This document shows, one piece after another, positions 1-8,223 of a stretch of 12,004 nt of DNA. Source of the stretch: Clostridium sp. CAG:1024 (GTDB lineage Bacteria; Bacillota; Clostridia; Christensenellales; CAG-138); the NCBI GenBank assembly GCA_000432015.1, contig HF985375.1, positions 1-12,004 of the forward strand. The letters run 5' to 3'. The position numbers and the translations under genes are program-made. The stretch's first letter is position 1; every line of letters starts with the position of its first letter. The notes beneath the pieces are model-generated. The model saw nothing but the letters and a program-made list of their open reading frames with translations, did not search any database and was not told the DNA's origin.

Positions 1-1
1 C

Positions 2-446
2 GAAAACCGCATCCTGGAATTCCCCGTTTCCTCCGCGACGGTGGAGCTTGCGGCGGAGGCCGCGCATGTGATTCCTGCGCGCATCGCCAAAACGCTCTCG
101 TTTCGCGATGCCGCGGGGACGGGGCTGCATGCTGGTCGTTGCGGCGGGGGACGCGAAGATTGACAACCGGGAGTTTAAGGATCGCTTCCATTGCAAGGTC
201 CGGTTCCTTGCGGCGGAGGAGGCCGAACTGCTCACGGGTCACGCCGTGGGCGGGGTTTGCCCCTTTGCGCTGCCAGAGGGCGTACCGGTATATCTTGACG
301 TGTCGCTGCGCCGCTTTGAGACGGTGTTCCCCGCGGCCGGCAGCAGCAACAGCGCGATCGCGCTGACCTGCCATGAGCTGGAAACCTATGCGATGGCAAG
401 CGGCTGGGTGGACGTTTGCAAGGGGTGGGGAATCGGAGAAAACTGA
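2..446 (+). pseudogene. YbaK/EbsC-family aminoacyl-tRNA deacylase, 5'-partial and frameshifted
   Basis: YbaK/prolyl-tRNA-editing-type proteins hydrolyse mischarged aminoacyl-tRNAs in the cytoplasm. The reading begins at the window edge in frame 2 with residues like EFPVSSATVELAAEA and IPARIAKTLSFRD. It continues in frame 3 from CMLVVAAGDAKIDN through the family hallmarks TGHAVGGVCPF, VYLDVSLRRFETV and AAGSSNSAI to SGWVDVCKG, ending with TGA at 444-446. The two halves join cleanly if one G is removed from the G4 run at 121-124, giving D-A-A-G-T-G-C-M-L-V-V. Only a few N-terminal residues appear to be missing at the window edge. The gene is GC-rich, unlike the sugar operon, so it is probably a resident gene. 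The frameshift could be real or a homopolymer error. Family assignment is strong; the exact editing substrate is unknown. Confidence 0.85.
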
Positions 447-462
447 ACCCATGCATGGCGGC

Positions 463-678
463 TGAAGCGACCCCAAAAGTTAGACAAATAATCTTAATAG
501 AAATTGTTCAAGCTGCTGAGAGGGCTTGTTGTCTGTGAATTGCAGGCGGCAAGCCCTTCAGTTTTGCCTTGATCCTGTGGTTGTTGTAGTAATCCAGATA
601 TTCAACGAGTTCCAGTTTGAAGTGTTCCATGGAACGGAACTCCTGCAAATACAGCAGTCCACTTTTGAGTAGCCCAAG
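463..678 (-). mobile_element. IS3-family insertion sequence, terminal fragment
   Basis: One end of an IS3-type element. The terminal inverted-repeat-like sequence lies at 463-486, starting TGAAGCGACCCC, and sits 22 bases outside the transposase stop codon, as expected for the transposase-distal end. The rest of the element, including the other terminus and orfA, is absent. The fragment fuses directly to an MFS transporter gene near 675-680 and lies 16 bases beyond the YbaK stop codon. No target-site duplication can be assigned because the other end is missing. The fragment marks the left junction between the GC-rich host gene and the sugar island, which suggests an IS-associated deletion or rearrangement. 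Confidence 0.7.
508..678 (-). pseudogene. IS3-family transposase (orfB), C-terminal fragment
   Basis: Minus-strand reading of about 55 residues with the typical end of IS3/IS150-type DDE transposases: LLYLQEFRSMEHFK, then EYLDYYNNHRIKAKLKGLPP and AIHRQQALSAA, stop at 508-510. The YxxYYNxxRIKxxLKGLPP pattern is diagnostic of the C-terminus of the integrase core in this family. The catalytic D and D residues and most of the E region are missing upstream. Residues beyond about 678 (WINRN and earlier) no longer look like transposase, because that DNA belongs to the neighbouring MFS gene in another frame. The fragment cannot be functional. Confidence 0.85.
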
Positions 679-1820
679 GGTATTCCTATTAATCCAAATA
701 CTAAAAACGAAAGGCACACGGTTGTATAATTCTTATGAGTCTCATAAATACGACTGCCCAAGATTGGGCCTATGATAGATGCTGGAATCATCTGTAAGGA
801 TATGATGGACAGGTCAAATGAATAGTTTTTCGCGCCCAAAAGAGCGCGAACCAAGCAAGCGCATAAGCTCGCCATTCCACCGTAACCAATACCAGGCAAT
901 AAGCACCCGATGAAAAACAAAGGATATGCGCCCGTCTCAAATGCAGGACGATTGCCAGGATGACCAGAATATTATCCAGTAGTATGCTTTTTATTGTTTC
1001 CAACCGTATCAAACAGTTTTCCGATACTCAACCGACCTATGCATACAAAAACTGGAATAATCCCAGACGTCAAATTTGCTAAAGCTGCGGGGACGGCAAA
1101 TACCAATGTCATCTGCGTCGCGCTCCCCACGATCGCCAAGCCAATCGTGGTAATCATCATGAGCCAAATTAATGAGCAAACAACCGGGCGCGAACGCAAA
1201 ACAGAAACGACAGACTCCGGAATGGTATCCTTTTCCTCCCTCAATTGCGTTTCCAAGGAGGGGCCTTGGGTAAATAAAAAACCAGCGAAGGAAAACAGTG
1301 CGCCTTCTGCAAGGCCAAACGATACCATCGCGCCGCGCCAGCCGAAGGCATTCAGCAAGCATTCCGCAATAGCGGTAATCGGGAACGTGGCCAGTCCATA
1401 ACAAGCAGGCAGCACACCGTTGCAGACGCCGGTGTTTTTCGGGAACCATGTAATCGCATACCCTAACAGAGTATTGTACACAATTCCCACGGCACAACCG
1501 CACAACATCCCATAACCAATAAGTATCCCCGTCTGAGTAGGGCAAAGCCCTGTCAGCAAAAAACCTCCGAGCAAAAGCGTCCCGCAGGTCCGCAGTTTTG
1601 CGGAAACCGTCCAGCAGGGCTGCAAAAATCCGCTGAGGATTGACCCAACGCAGTGGGAACATATGGACACAGTGAACACAATAGAAGTCGCAATACGGCT
1701 CCAATGATTACTCTCCTCCAGATGTGCTGCAAACACCGACTACGCATACAGAATGGCCGCCAGCATCAATAACGTGCTGCAAAGAAACAGAACTTTTCTT
1801 GGATATAGCTTCTTTGTCCT
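676..1820 (-). pseudogene. MFS transporter (oxalate/formate antiporter-like), multiply disrupted
   Basis: About 380 codons of a 12-TM major facilitator. TM1 reads KLYPRKVLFLCSTLLMLAAI, followed by LYA-stop-SVFAAHL where the family motif is YAWSVF. The stop at 1740-1742 is therefore a TGG-to-TAG change. The reading continues in the same frame to GRLSIGKLFDTVGN, shifts frame at the A5 run (T5 at 988-992 on the plus strand) to KSILLDNILVILAIVLHL, and shifts again near 940-950 to AFETGAYPLFFIGCLLPGIG. It ends at FLVFGLIGIPLGYSK, where the IS3 fragment begins, losing the last residues. No start codon is seen; the in-frame codon where one would be expected, 1818-1820, is AGG. The gene lies downstream of the sugar operon, beyond a hairpin. 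OFA-type MFS proteins typically carry organic anions; the substrate here is not predictable. Non-functional as read. Confidence 0.85.
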
Positions 1821-1827
1821 AAAGAGT

Positions 1828-1860
1828 GATCCCCCTTGTGTGAAATCTCCAAGGGGGATC
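1828..1860 (-). terminator. Stem-loop after the DUF5107 gene, probable operon terminator
   Basis: Perfect 10-bp inverted repeat GATCCCCCTT / AAGGGGGATC (1828-1837 and 1851-1860) with a 13-base loop, 21 bases beyond the stop codon of the last intact operon gene. On the minus strand it is followed by ACTCTTTA, a weak T-tract, so intrinsic termination is plausible but not textbook. It separates the operon from the MFS pseudogene. Confidence 0.5.
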
Positions 1861-1881
1861 GCATGGCGTCTAACAAGTTTT

Positions 1882-3873
1882 CTATTTTTTCCTAGCAAAG
1901 AACATGCGGAAATCGATTTTCTCCGGCACCTCGATCTCCTCTGCGCGAAGCGTTCGACCTTCTCGTGCGGCAATCGCCTGCTTGCAGAAGATAAACTCAT
2001 TTGGCAGTGAGTTGTCTCCCTCCCGGAGATCGGGGATCTCGAGGCCTCCGTTCTCCTCCAAGATTTCCAGCGCATCGTCCGGGCGCCCCGTATGTGCAAG
2101 CGCAAAAGCATGATACGCTTTAATCATGGGTGCTTTCCTCTGTTCTGCAGAAAGCTCATCATACACGGAGTTCATCAGGTCATACTCGCCAGCCTCATAC
2201 GCAAAGCGGAGAGTTTCTTTGGCCAATGCTAAATCGGATGGATTCAAAGAACGCGCCTTTGCCATGAGGTATGCACTGAGATGCTCATCACCCATCACGC
2301 GCCAAACATTTGCCAGACCGTGATAGCCCCAGGTACTTTGTTCGAGCGCCATGGATTTTTCAAAAGCTTCAAGCGCTTCTTCGTATAGACTGCGTGCAAA
2401 ATAGCATAAACCGATATTGTACCAGGCGTACCAGTTATTTGCATCTGCAGCCTTGACTGCCTTCTTGAGCAATTCAAACCATTCATTCTGCACAATAAAG
2501 GAGGCCGGAGCCGCCTTGGGATCGGGGCAATCTAAATACCCGTTTTTCAGGAAACGCATCCAGACGTTCTGCTGCTCCTCCAATGCTCCGAAATCCAAAT
2601 ATTCCGCAATCGGCTTTCTGCCGAGGGACTCTTGAATGGCATTGTCGAGAGCTCCCCACCCTTGCCCCTTCATCACCACATCTGCGGGAGAGGTTGCCAT
2701 CTTGTATGTAGAGGTCAAGAGCTCATCCATCGTTTCCTCTGGCAACACCTCGTCAAGCCACTTCTGAACGGTCTGTTTGCTTGTCTCCCATTCGCCGTGT
2801 ACTCTGCTTGGTTCAAAATCAACGGCGCCATACGCCTCAAGCCACTCCCACGCAGATTGCGGCGGCATCGGGAGGCTCTCATTCTGGGTCGGAGCAAGAC
2901 CGGCCTGAATCTCAAGGTATGGCTGATCATACCCGGTTCCTCCGGTGAGGAATTTCTGCCAGTTGTCGCCGCCGACAGAAGTGCCCCAAACGAACAATTT
3001 GCGACCCTTCAATCGTCTTGTCGAGGCATGAATGATGCCCTGTCCGTTTGGCCTTACATATGCCTCGTACTTCCGCTGTCCATCCGGGATATTGTAGAAG
3101 TGATCGACAACAATACTGTGATTGGTCGGATAGGAGAGATCCACGCCGTCAACAACGGGAATGTTCATTTTGTACACAGGATCTTCGTCCTGATTGATAT
3201 ATGCCTCGTTGGCGGGCACAATCACGCGGGCACCCTCTTCCTGCTTGACCGCAATCGTGCTCCACCAATAGACCGGCTTAACCTCGGTCGATCCATTAAC
3301 CATGCGCATTCGTGCGAACAGAAACGGAAGGTGATCCTTAAGGAAGAATTCCATTTGGAAGGTGTTTGCGCGAATACGCTCGAAAGCATATAGGCGCAAA
3401 ACAGGCGTTCCGTCATCCAGCTTTGTTTTCGCTGCAAAAATTGGTGAACACGTCAATGCGGAATGTCCACGGACGCCGCAGTTCCATTCCACGCCGCCAG
3501 AAAACCACGCGTTACGAACCGCAAAGTTGCACGGACGGAAAACCGGATTATTAATAATGAGATCACGCTTGTTGACCTTGTCATACAGCGACCACATACG
3601 GCCGCCGAGCTGCGGCACAAACGTAGCTTTTAAATAATCGTTTTCCAAGACCGCCACGTCGAACTCCTGATTCTCGTTCTTACGGTCATAATCGTCTTGG
3701 CTGGTATATGGAAGCATGTGCAAAATGTTCCCATAATTGATATAGAGCCCCTCCGATTCGTCCAAAATGCTGGTTTTTTCAAACATTTTCTGTTTATAGA
3801 GAATCGGATAATTGCCATCCTTTCCAAGGTGCGACCCTGGAATGCTCATTTTTTCAAACGTTAAGGTGCTCAT
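1882..3873 (-). CDS. DUF5107-like, mutarotase-fold protein with C-terminal TPRs
   Basis: 663 residues with no signal peptide or membrane segment, so cytoplasmic. Residues about 70-335 resemble the galactose-mutarotase-like fold of DUF5107 proteins: VPQLGGRMWSLYDK (86-99), NAWFSGGVEWNCGVRGHS (121-138), FQMEFFLKDHLPFLFARMRM, and GYDQPYLEIQAGLAPTQ (314-330). Conserved polar residues such as E129, R135, H137 and E321 are candidate sugar contacts (inference). TPR helices lie at about 478-512 (NNWYAWYNIGLCYF, then YEEALEAFEKSMAL), 515-545 and 583-607. The start is set at ATG 3871-3873 because AGGAAAGGAG lies 6 bases upstream; an ATG 21 bases earlier lacks a good site. It begins 17 bases after the Gfo/Idh stop, so the two are almost certainly co-expressed. 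DUF5107 proteins accompany carbohydrate gene clusters; the reaction is unknown to me. Epimerase, mutarotase or glycoside-cleaving roles are all possible. Confidence 0.8.
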   Translation of the reverse strand: MSTLTFEKMSIPGSHLGKDGNYPILYKQKMFEKTSILDESEGLYINYGNILHMLPYTSQDDYDRKNENQEFDVAVLENDYLKATFVPQLGGRMWSLYDKVNKRDLIINNPVFRPCNFAVRNAWFSGGVEWNCGVRGHSALTCSPIFAAKTKLDDGTPVLRLYAFERIRANTFQMEFFLKDHLPFLFARMRMVNGSTEVKPVYWWSTIAVKQEEGARVIVPANEAYINQDEDPVYKMNIPVVDGVDLSYPTNHSIVVDHFYNIPDGQRKYEAYVRPNGQGIIHASTRRLKGRKLFVWGTSVGGDNWQKFLTGGTGYDQPYLEIQAGLAPTQNESLPMPPQSAWEWLEAYGAVDFEPSRVHGEWETSKQTVQKWLDEVLPEETMDELLTSTYKMATSPADVVMKGQGWGALDNAIQESLGRKPIAEYLDFGALEEQQNVWMRFLKNGYLDCPDPKAAPASFIVQNEWFELLKKAVKAADANNWYAWYNIGLCYFARSLYEEALEAFEKSMALEQSTWGYHGLANVWRVMGDEHLSAYLMAKARSLNPSDLALAKETLRFAYEAGEYDLMNSVYDELSAEQRKAPMIKAYHAFALAHTGRPDDALEILEENGGLEIPDLREGDNSLPNEFIFCKQAIAAREGRTLRAEEIEVPEKIDFRMFFARKK

Positions 3874-3890
3874 CGTATACTCCTTTCCTA

Positions 3891-4919
3891 TCAATACGCA
3901 ACCTCAACCGGCACGCCCTTTTCGGCTGATTCAATAACAGCAAGTAGCGCAATGCAGGTCTTGCGAGAGTCCTCCAACGTCACTCTGAACTCCTGTCCGT
4001 CAACTAACCGATCGATAAAATCGCGGATGCTTTCATATGACAGTCCCTTACACTTGCCGAACACAAAGTTGCTGACAAGGATGTCAGGCACAACCATCTT
4101 CTCCTGATCCGCAAAGGTGATCAAATCATGGTTTGAAAGGTTCAGGTTTACCATTCCCTCAGTACCCATGATGGAAAACCGAAAATCATTCACGTTTCCA
4201 TTTCCGTTCGGGGTGACCCAACCGTTCTCCATATGCGCAATGCCGCCGTTGCAGAATTCAATCGTCGTCAGATAGATATCCGGTGTATCAACGCCCTCTG
4301 CCCGGAGTATTCCCTCGCGTTTGACGGAATAGACCCTTTTAACCTCGTCGTTAAACAACCAGCGCAGCGTATCCAGCGAGTGACTGCCCAAGAACCAAAG
4401 GATCGATGATTTTGCCGCCCAAGAGAGCATATCGGTAGCAACCCACTTGCAGTCGCTATGGCGAATATACGCCGTATAAGGCGTTCCGAGCTTGCCAGCA
4501 TCAATCAGCTGCTTGCAGGTATTGAACGGCGCATTCCACCGGTTGTGCAAATCGACCATGCAGCGAACGCCGTTGCTCTTTACCGCCGCAACAATTCGTT
4601 CTGCATCCTCGCGCGTCGTTGCCAGTGGCTTCTCGATCAACAGATGCTTTTTGTGTTCCGCAAAGCAGCAGGCAATATCGGCATGCGCAAAGTCTGGTGT
4701 GACAATTGCAACGGCATCGATATCCGCCTTCTCTGCCATCTCTCTGTAATCACTGTAAACTTCCTGAATGCCAAACTTATCCGCAATTGCCTGTGCGCGG
4801 GCTCGATTCATATCGCAAATTGCCACCGGTTCAGCATTGACATGCTCTTTATAGATATAGGCATGTGTTTCACCCCAAGTACCCGCGCCAACAATACCCA
4901 TTTTGATTTTCTTTTGCAT
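3891..4919 (-). CDS. Gfo/Idh/MocA-family NAD(P)-dependent sugar oxidoreductase
   Basis: 342-residue cytoplasmic dehydrogenase. The N-terminal Rossmann domain has GIVGAGTWG (8-16) for NAD(P) binding. EKPLATT (96-102) carries the family lysine K97. LHNRWNAP (124-131) is the usual substrate-site strand after it, and GSHSLDTLRWL (178-188) supplies candidate catalytic H180 and D183. The remainder (about 125-330) is the mixed alpha/beta substrate domain. Length is typical of the family and too short for a GH109-type enzyme. Start ATG 4917-4919 follows AAAGGAG by 9 bases; the reading frame extends 11 codons further upstream without a ribosome site. It follows the second permease by 65 bases and precedes the DUF5107 gene by 17. 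Family members oxidise or interconvert sugar, inositol and glycoside hydroxyls; which substrate cannot be read from sequence. Confidence 0.9.
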   Translation of the reverse strand: MQKKIKMGIVGAGTWGETHAYIYKEHVNAEPVAICDMNRARAQAIADKFGIQEVYSDYREMAEKADIDAVAIVTPDFAHADIACCFAEHKKHLLIEKPLATTREDAERIVAAVKSNGVRCMVDLHNRWNAPFNTCKQLIDAGKLGTPYTAYIRHSDCKWVATDMLSWAAKSSILWFLGSHSLDTLRWLFNDEVKRVYSVKREGILRAEGVDTPDIYLTTIEFCNGGIAHMENGWVTPNGNGNVNDFRFSIMGTEGMVNLNLSNHDLITFADQEKMVVPDILVSNFVFGKCKGLSYESIRDFIDRLVDGQEFRVTLEDSRKTCIALLAVIESAEKGVPVEVAY

Positions 4920-4984
4920 TTTTGTACACTCCTTTGCTTTGCAAATAATCATTCGTATTTGAACTTCTCCGTTGGATGTGCTTA

Positions 4985-5821
4985 TCAGCCTTTAACTGCG
5001 CCAGCCGTCATACCCGCTACAAGATGTTTTTGCAGCAGCCAGAAAATGACGACTACAGGAACGGTTATCATAACAGCGCCCGCCATCAAGGTGCCCCAGT
5101 TGGTATCGTACTGTCCTTGAAAACTTGCAATGCCAATGGGCAAGGTCCAGTTTTCGTAACTCCGCAGCAATATGCTCGCAAATACATACTCGTTCCACCC
5201 AGAAATAAATGCAAATATCGTTGTCGCAGCCAAACCTGGCAAGGATAGCGGCAATACAATTCTGGTAAATACCTGAAAGCGATTGGCACCGTCGACCATG
5301 GCCGCTTCATCTATCGTAGGAGAAATGGAATCGAAATATCCTTTCATCATCCAAGTACAGAACGGAACGGTGAAGGTTGTGTACGCCAGAATCAGACCAA
5401 TCATGTTATCCAACAAATTCAGATTGCTCATGATGATGTACAGCGGAACAATGATAAGAGCACCCGGTATCACCTGCGTGGTCAAAATTAAATAGGCCAA
5501 TGCATTGCGTCCACGGAAACGGAATCTGGCAAGCCCATATGCACCCAATGTCGCAATGATCAGTGAAAACAATGTGGTACACAAGGATGCAATCACACTG
5601 TTTTTGAGCCATGTGGTAAAGCTAAAGGCGCCCGTTGTCGCTAACATGTTGCGATATCCGTCAAGTGTTGGCGCTTTGGGGAATAGTGTAGGGGGAGCAT
5701 ACACCTCGCTTGCAGGCTTAAACGATACAGAAATCATCCAGCAAAAGGGAAATATGCAGAACAGGCAGACAATTAAAGCGACAACAATGATCCCAATTTT
5801 TAAGCTGAGCGGTTTCTTCAT
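4985..5821 (-). CDS. Sugar ABC transporter permease (MalG-type)
   Basis: 278-residue inner-membrane subunit of a carbohydrate ABC importer of the MalG/UgpE/LacG group. TM1 spans about 10-30 (IIVVALIVCLFCIFPFCWMI), followed by SFKPASEVYAPPTLFP, a typical MalG-type periplasmic start, then a cluster of hydrophobic segments. The EAA coupling loop to the ATPase is visible at 171-196: DEAAMVDGANRFQVFTRI, then LPLSLPG. The C-terminus HLVAGMTAGAVKG is the standard ending. Its ATG overlaps the stop of the first permease gene (ATGA), with AAAGGAG just upstream, so translation is coupled. Substrate specificity comes from the binding protein and is unknown. Confidence 0.95.
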   Translation of the reverse strand: MKKPLSLKIGIIVVALIVCLFCIFPFCWMISVSFKPASEVYAPPTLFPKAPTLDGYRNMLATTGAFSFTTWLKNSVIASLCTTLFSLIIATLGAYGLARFRFRGRNALAYLILTTQVIPGALIIVPLYIIMSNLNLLDNMIGLILAYTTFTVPFCTWMMKGYFDSISPTIDEAAMVDGANRFQVFTRIVLPLSLPGLAATTIFAFISGWNEYVFASILLRSYENWTLPIGIASFQGQYDTNWGTLMAGAVMITVPVVVIFWLLQKHLVAGMTAGAVKG

Positions 5822-6714
5822 GCCTTTTCTCCTTTGTTCAGGGCTCGGAAATAGATTCCTGTAAAGATGCAGCTTGCCAGCAACATGAGCATACCGACAG
5901 CCGAAGCCTTTCCGAAATCAAAGTACTTGAACGCTGACTGCTGTACATATATCGTAAGAATTTCGGTTGCATGCGCAGGACCGCCTTTCGCCAACAAATA
6001 CGCTATTGCATAATCCTTGAGCGTCCAAATTACAAGAAGCAGAAAGACTACCATTGACACAGGCTTAAGCGCCGGCCAAGTAATATGGTGAAGTTGCTGC
6101 AGACGCGACGCGCCATCCACAGTGGCTGCTTCATACATCTGCTGGTCAATACTCTGCATGCCTGCAAGAAGCATAACCGCAACAAAGGGGAACCCCTTCC
6201 AAATATTGACCGCCATGGCAGCCGGCAATGCTAAATTCTTGTCCAGCAGCCAACCTAGGTTTTGTGAGAGAATTCCAGCGCCTGACAAGATTGCGTTAAT
6301 AATTCCATAGTCTTTGTCATACATCAGTATCCAGACAAGGCACGCCACTACTTCAGGAACCGCCCAAGGTATAATGACCAATGCGCGCGCCAAGACGCAA
6401 CCGCGGAATTTCGTATTCAAAGCCAGAGCAGTAACAAATCCGAGCGCAAAACGCGCAAAGACTGTCACAACCATATAAATCAACGTTACTCTCGCGGAGT
6501 TCAGAAACAGGTCGTCCTGAAAAACACTGCGATAGTTCTGAATCCCTACAAAATAGTGCCCATCCGCCGAAGGTTTTGTCATTTTCCAATACTGCACGCT
6601 CATAAGGGCGGCCTTCAGAATCGGATAAGCTAAAAAGACTGCAAGAATAACAACCAATGGGAGAATAAATAACACGCCGTTCTTAGTGTCGCTCTTTATT
6701 CTCAACCTTTTCAT
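5818..6714 (-). CDS. Sugar ABC transporter permease (MalF-type)
   Basis: 298-residue inner-membrane permease of the MalF/UgpA group. TM1 is about 14-35 (VLFILPLVVILAVFLAYPIL), followed by VGIQNYRSVFQDDLFLNS, the usual periplasmic signature. Later TM segments lie at about 76-98, 107-131, 162-186, 218-240 and 268-290. The EAA loop is at 195-214 (EAATVDGASRLQQLHHITWP). Start ATG 6712-6714 has GGAGG 8 bases upstream; upstream in-frame ATGs at 6730-6732 and 6727-6729 lack spacing from a good site. It follows the binding-protein gene after a 117-base gap holding a strong hairpin and pairs with the next permease to form the channel. Confidence 0.95.
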   Translation of the reverse strand: MKRLRIKSDTKNGVLFILPLVVILAVFLAYPILKAALMSVQYWKMTKPSADGHYFVGIQNYRSVFQDDLFLNSARVTLIYMVVTVFARFALGFVTALALNTKFRGCVLARALVIIPWAVPEVVACLVWILMYDKDYGIINAILSGAGILSQNLGWLLDKNLALPAAMAVNIWKGFPFVAVMLLAGMQSIDQQMYEAATVDGASRLQQLHHITWPALKPVSMVVFLLLVIWTLKDYAIAYLLAKGGPAHATEILTIYVQQSAFKYFDFGKASAVGMLMLLASCIFTGIYFRALNKGEKA

Positions 6715-6783
6715 AGGGTAATCCTCCATCAAATGCGTAACAATTCAGAAGATTTCCGAATCACCCGCAGCATAGCGTTTCAG

Positions 6784-6813
6784 GTGAGGTAGAGGGAGCC
6801 CCCTCTACCTCAC
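6784..6813 (-). promoter_or_regulatory. Intergenic hairpin between binding-protein and permease genes
   Basis: Perfect 13-bp inverted repeat GTGAGGTAGAGGG / CCCTCTACCTCAC (6784-6796 and 6801-6813) with a 4-base loop, 18 bases beyond the binding-protein stop. On the minus strand it is not followed by a T-tract, so full termination is unlikely. In sugar ABC operons such structures commonly protect the binding-protein mRNA and lower permease expression (established for malE-malF-type arrangements). That role is inferred here. Confidence 0.65.
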
Positions 6814-6831
6814 ATTTTCAATTGTTAGGAC

Positions 6832-8223
6832 TTAGGAACCAAGGATACCAGCCATCTTGTCTCTGGCTGCATCAAGAATTGGTTTAACATCCACCGAAGT
6901 GTTGTTGAACATCTCGGCCGCAGCATCAATCATAACCTGGTTAAGCTCGTTGTATTCCGGAATCGCCGGGTCAGAAACCAACGTAGTATAGTAGTTGCTG
7001 ATAAAGTCATAGAACAGAGCGGATAAGGGGTATGCATCCTTGTACTCCTGAGAGGAAGCATACTCGGCGCTGGCGGGAATTTGACCGCAATCTGCAATAA
7101 TCTTCTGCGCTTCTTCGCTGGTCATCCAAAGCAGGAAGTTCCACGCCTCTTCGGGATGCTTACAATTGCTGCTGATTAGGCTAAGCACCGGATAGTTCTG
7201 CGGATTTGGCTTATAGGTTGTTCCGTTGTAAACGACATTGAACTGAGGAATAATGCCGATGTCCTCCATCATTGCAGCATCATGCTCCTGGCACATACCG
7301 ATGAACCACGGACCATCCATGCAGAAAGGCACTTCGCCGTTCCAGAACATTTCGCGGGAATCCTTCTTATCCAGCACCAGCTTCGCACAGTTTTCCTTAG
7401 CGATGAAGTCATTCCACCACTGAGCAGCCCAAACGTTGGCGTCGGAATTGCAGTTAAGACGTTCGGCAGTGTACGGACCGCTCTCGCCATCCTTGAAATA
7501 CAGGCCATTGGAAACAGGTCGGGCAATGAGACGGTTCCATTCGCTGACGGAGAATGCATGGGTTCCGTAAACCACGCCGATTGCAACATTATCACCGTTG
7601 GAGAAAACACGGCAGGCGTTAAGGAAATCGTCCTGCGTCTTAATGGAATTGGGGTCGATACCCTTCGCTTCCAGCATTGACTTGCGATAGAACATCGCCG
7701 TCGTGCCCCAGGAATAGTTCGAGAGGGCCAGCGTTTTGCCGTCGTAAACACCGGTCTCCTGACCGGTCAGTTTACCCTCCAGCCCCGTAGCAGCAAAGCG
7801 CTCCGTCAGATCAAGGAACGTGCCGCCTTCTCTCAGCGACTGATAGGAAGCAAGATTTTCCGGATAGATCTGTACAATATCCGTTTCGTTATTGGCCAAG
7901 ATCTCGGAGGTAAGATTGTTCCAAAAATCTCCATAACCTGCGCCAGAGATAGAAATCTCAACGTTCTTATTCTGCTTGTTATACGCCTCGACGAGACGAT
8001 CAATAACCGCACGATGCGGCGCCTCGACGTAGAGGAAGGTTGCCATGGTCAATGTAACCTTATCTGCCTTGGTTGGCGACGTCTGGGTTGACGACGTGGT
8101 ATCACTGCCTGCCGTCGCTCCGTTGCTCGGCTGACCGCCGGCAGTATCTTTGCTACAGCCGATCATGGTGAGAACAAAGGCAAGGGCTAACAATAGAGCA
8201 ATCCACCGTTTGGAAGTTTTCAT
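6832..8223 (-). CDS. Lipoprotein sugar-binding protein of ABC importer (family 1)
   Basis: 463-residue extracytoplasmic solute-binding protein. The signal peptide has a KTSKR n-region, a hydrophobic stretch 7-21 and lipobox MIGC, with C23 as the lipidated residue. A Ser/Thr/Gly-rich linker follows (about 24-50). The mature domain starts with VTLTMATFLYVEAPHRAVID, and VEAYNKQNKNVEISISG is the first beta-strand and helix of the family. Later features include NNLTSEILANNETDIVQIYP, PFCMDGPWFIGM and SEEAQKIIADCGQIPAS, all typical of sugar-binding proteins. The start has AAGGAGG 7 bases upstream. It probably delivers an oligosaccharide or modified sugar to the two permeases encoded downstream. No ATPase gene lies in the window, so an MsmX/MsmK-type shared ATPase probably powers it (inference). 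Confidence 0.95.
   Translation of the reverse strand: MKTSKRWIALLLALAFVLTMIGCSKDTAGGQPSNGATAGSDTTSSTQTSPTKADKVTLTMATFLYVEAPHRAVIDRLVEAYNKQNKNVEISISGAGYGDFWNNLTSEILANNETDIVQIYPENLASYQSLREGGTFLDLTERFAATGLEGKLTGQETGVYDGKTLALSNYSWGTTAMFYRKSMLEAKGIDPNSIKTQDDFLNACRVFSNGDNVAIGVVYGTHAFSVSEWNRLIARPVSNGLYFKDGESGPYTAERLNCNSDANVWAAQWWNDFIAKENCAKLVLDKKDSREMFWNGEVPFCMDGPWFIGMCQEHDAAMMEDIGIIPQFNVVYNGTTYKPNPQNYPVLSLISSNCKHPEEAWNFLLWMTSEEAQKIIADCGQIPASAEYASSQEYKDAYPLSALFYDFISNYYTTLVSDPAIPEYNELNQVMIDAAAEMFNNTSVDVKPILDAARDKMAGILGS

Noticed and set aside
1009..1704. 231-codon minus frame and other alternative frames over the MFS gene
   Set aside because: Arginine- and cysteine-rich out-of-frame reading; the membrane-segment pattern lies in the frame(s) assigned to the MFS pseudogene.
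2632..3393. 253-codon plus-strand frame opposite the DUF5107 gene
   Set aside because: Fully antisense to a well-supported protein; its residues show no family features and it is a shadow of that gene's codon use.
3891..4919. GH109-type NAD-dependent glycosidase for the Gfo/Idh gene
   Set aside because: At 342 residues it is shorter than GH109 enzymes and lacks any added N-terminal segment; a generic Gfo/Idh dehydrogenase fits better.
4458..5120. 220-codon plus-strand frame spanning Gfo/Idh and permease genes
   Set aside because: Antisense to two clear genes and crosses their boundary; no ribosome site or recognisable domain.
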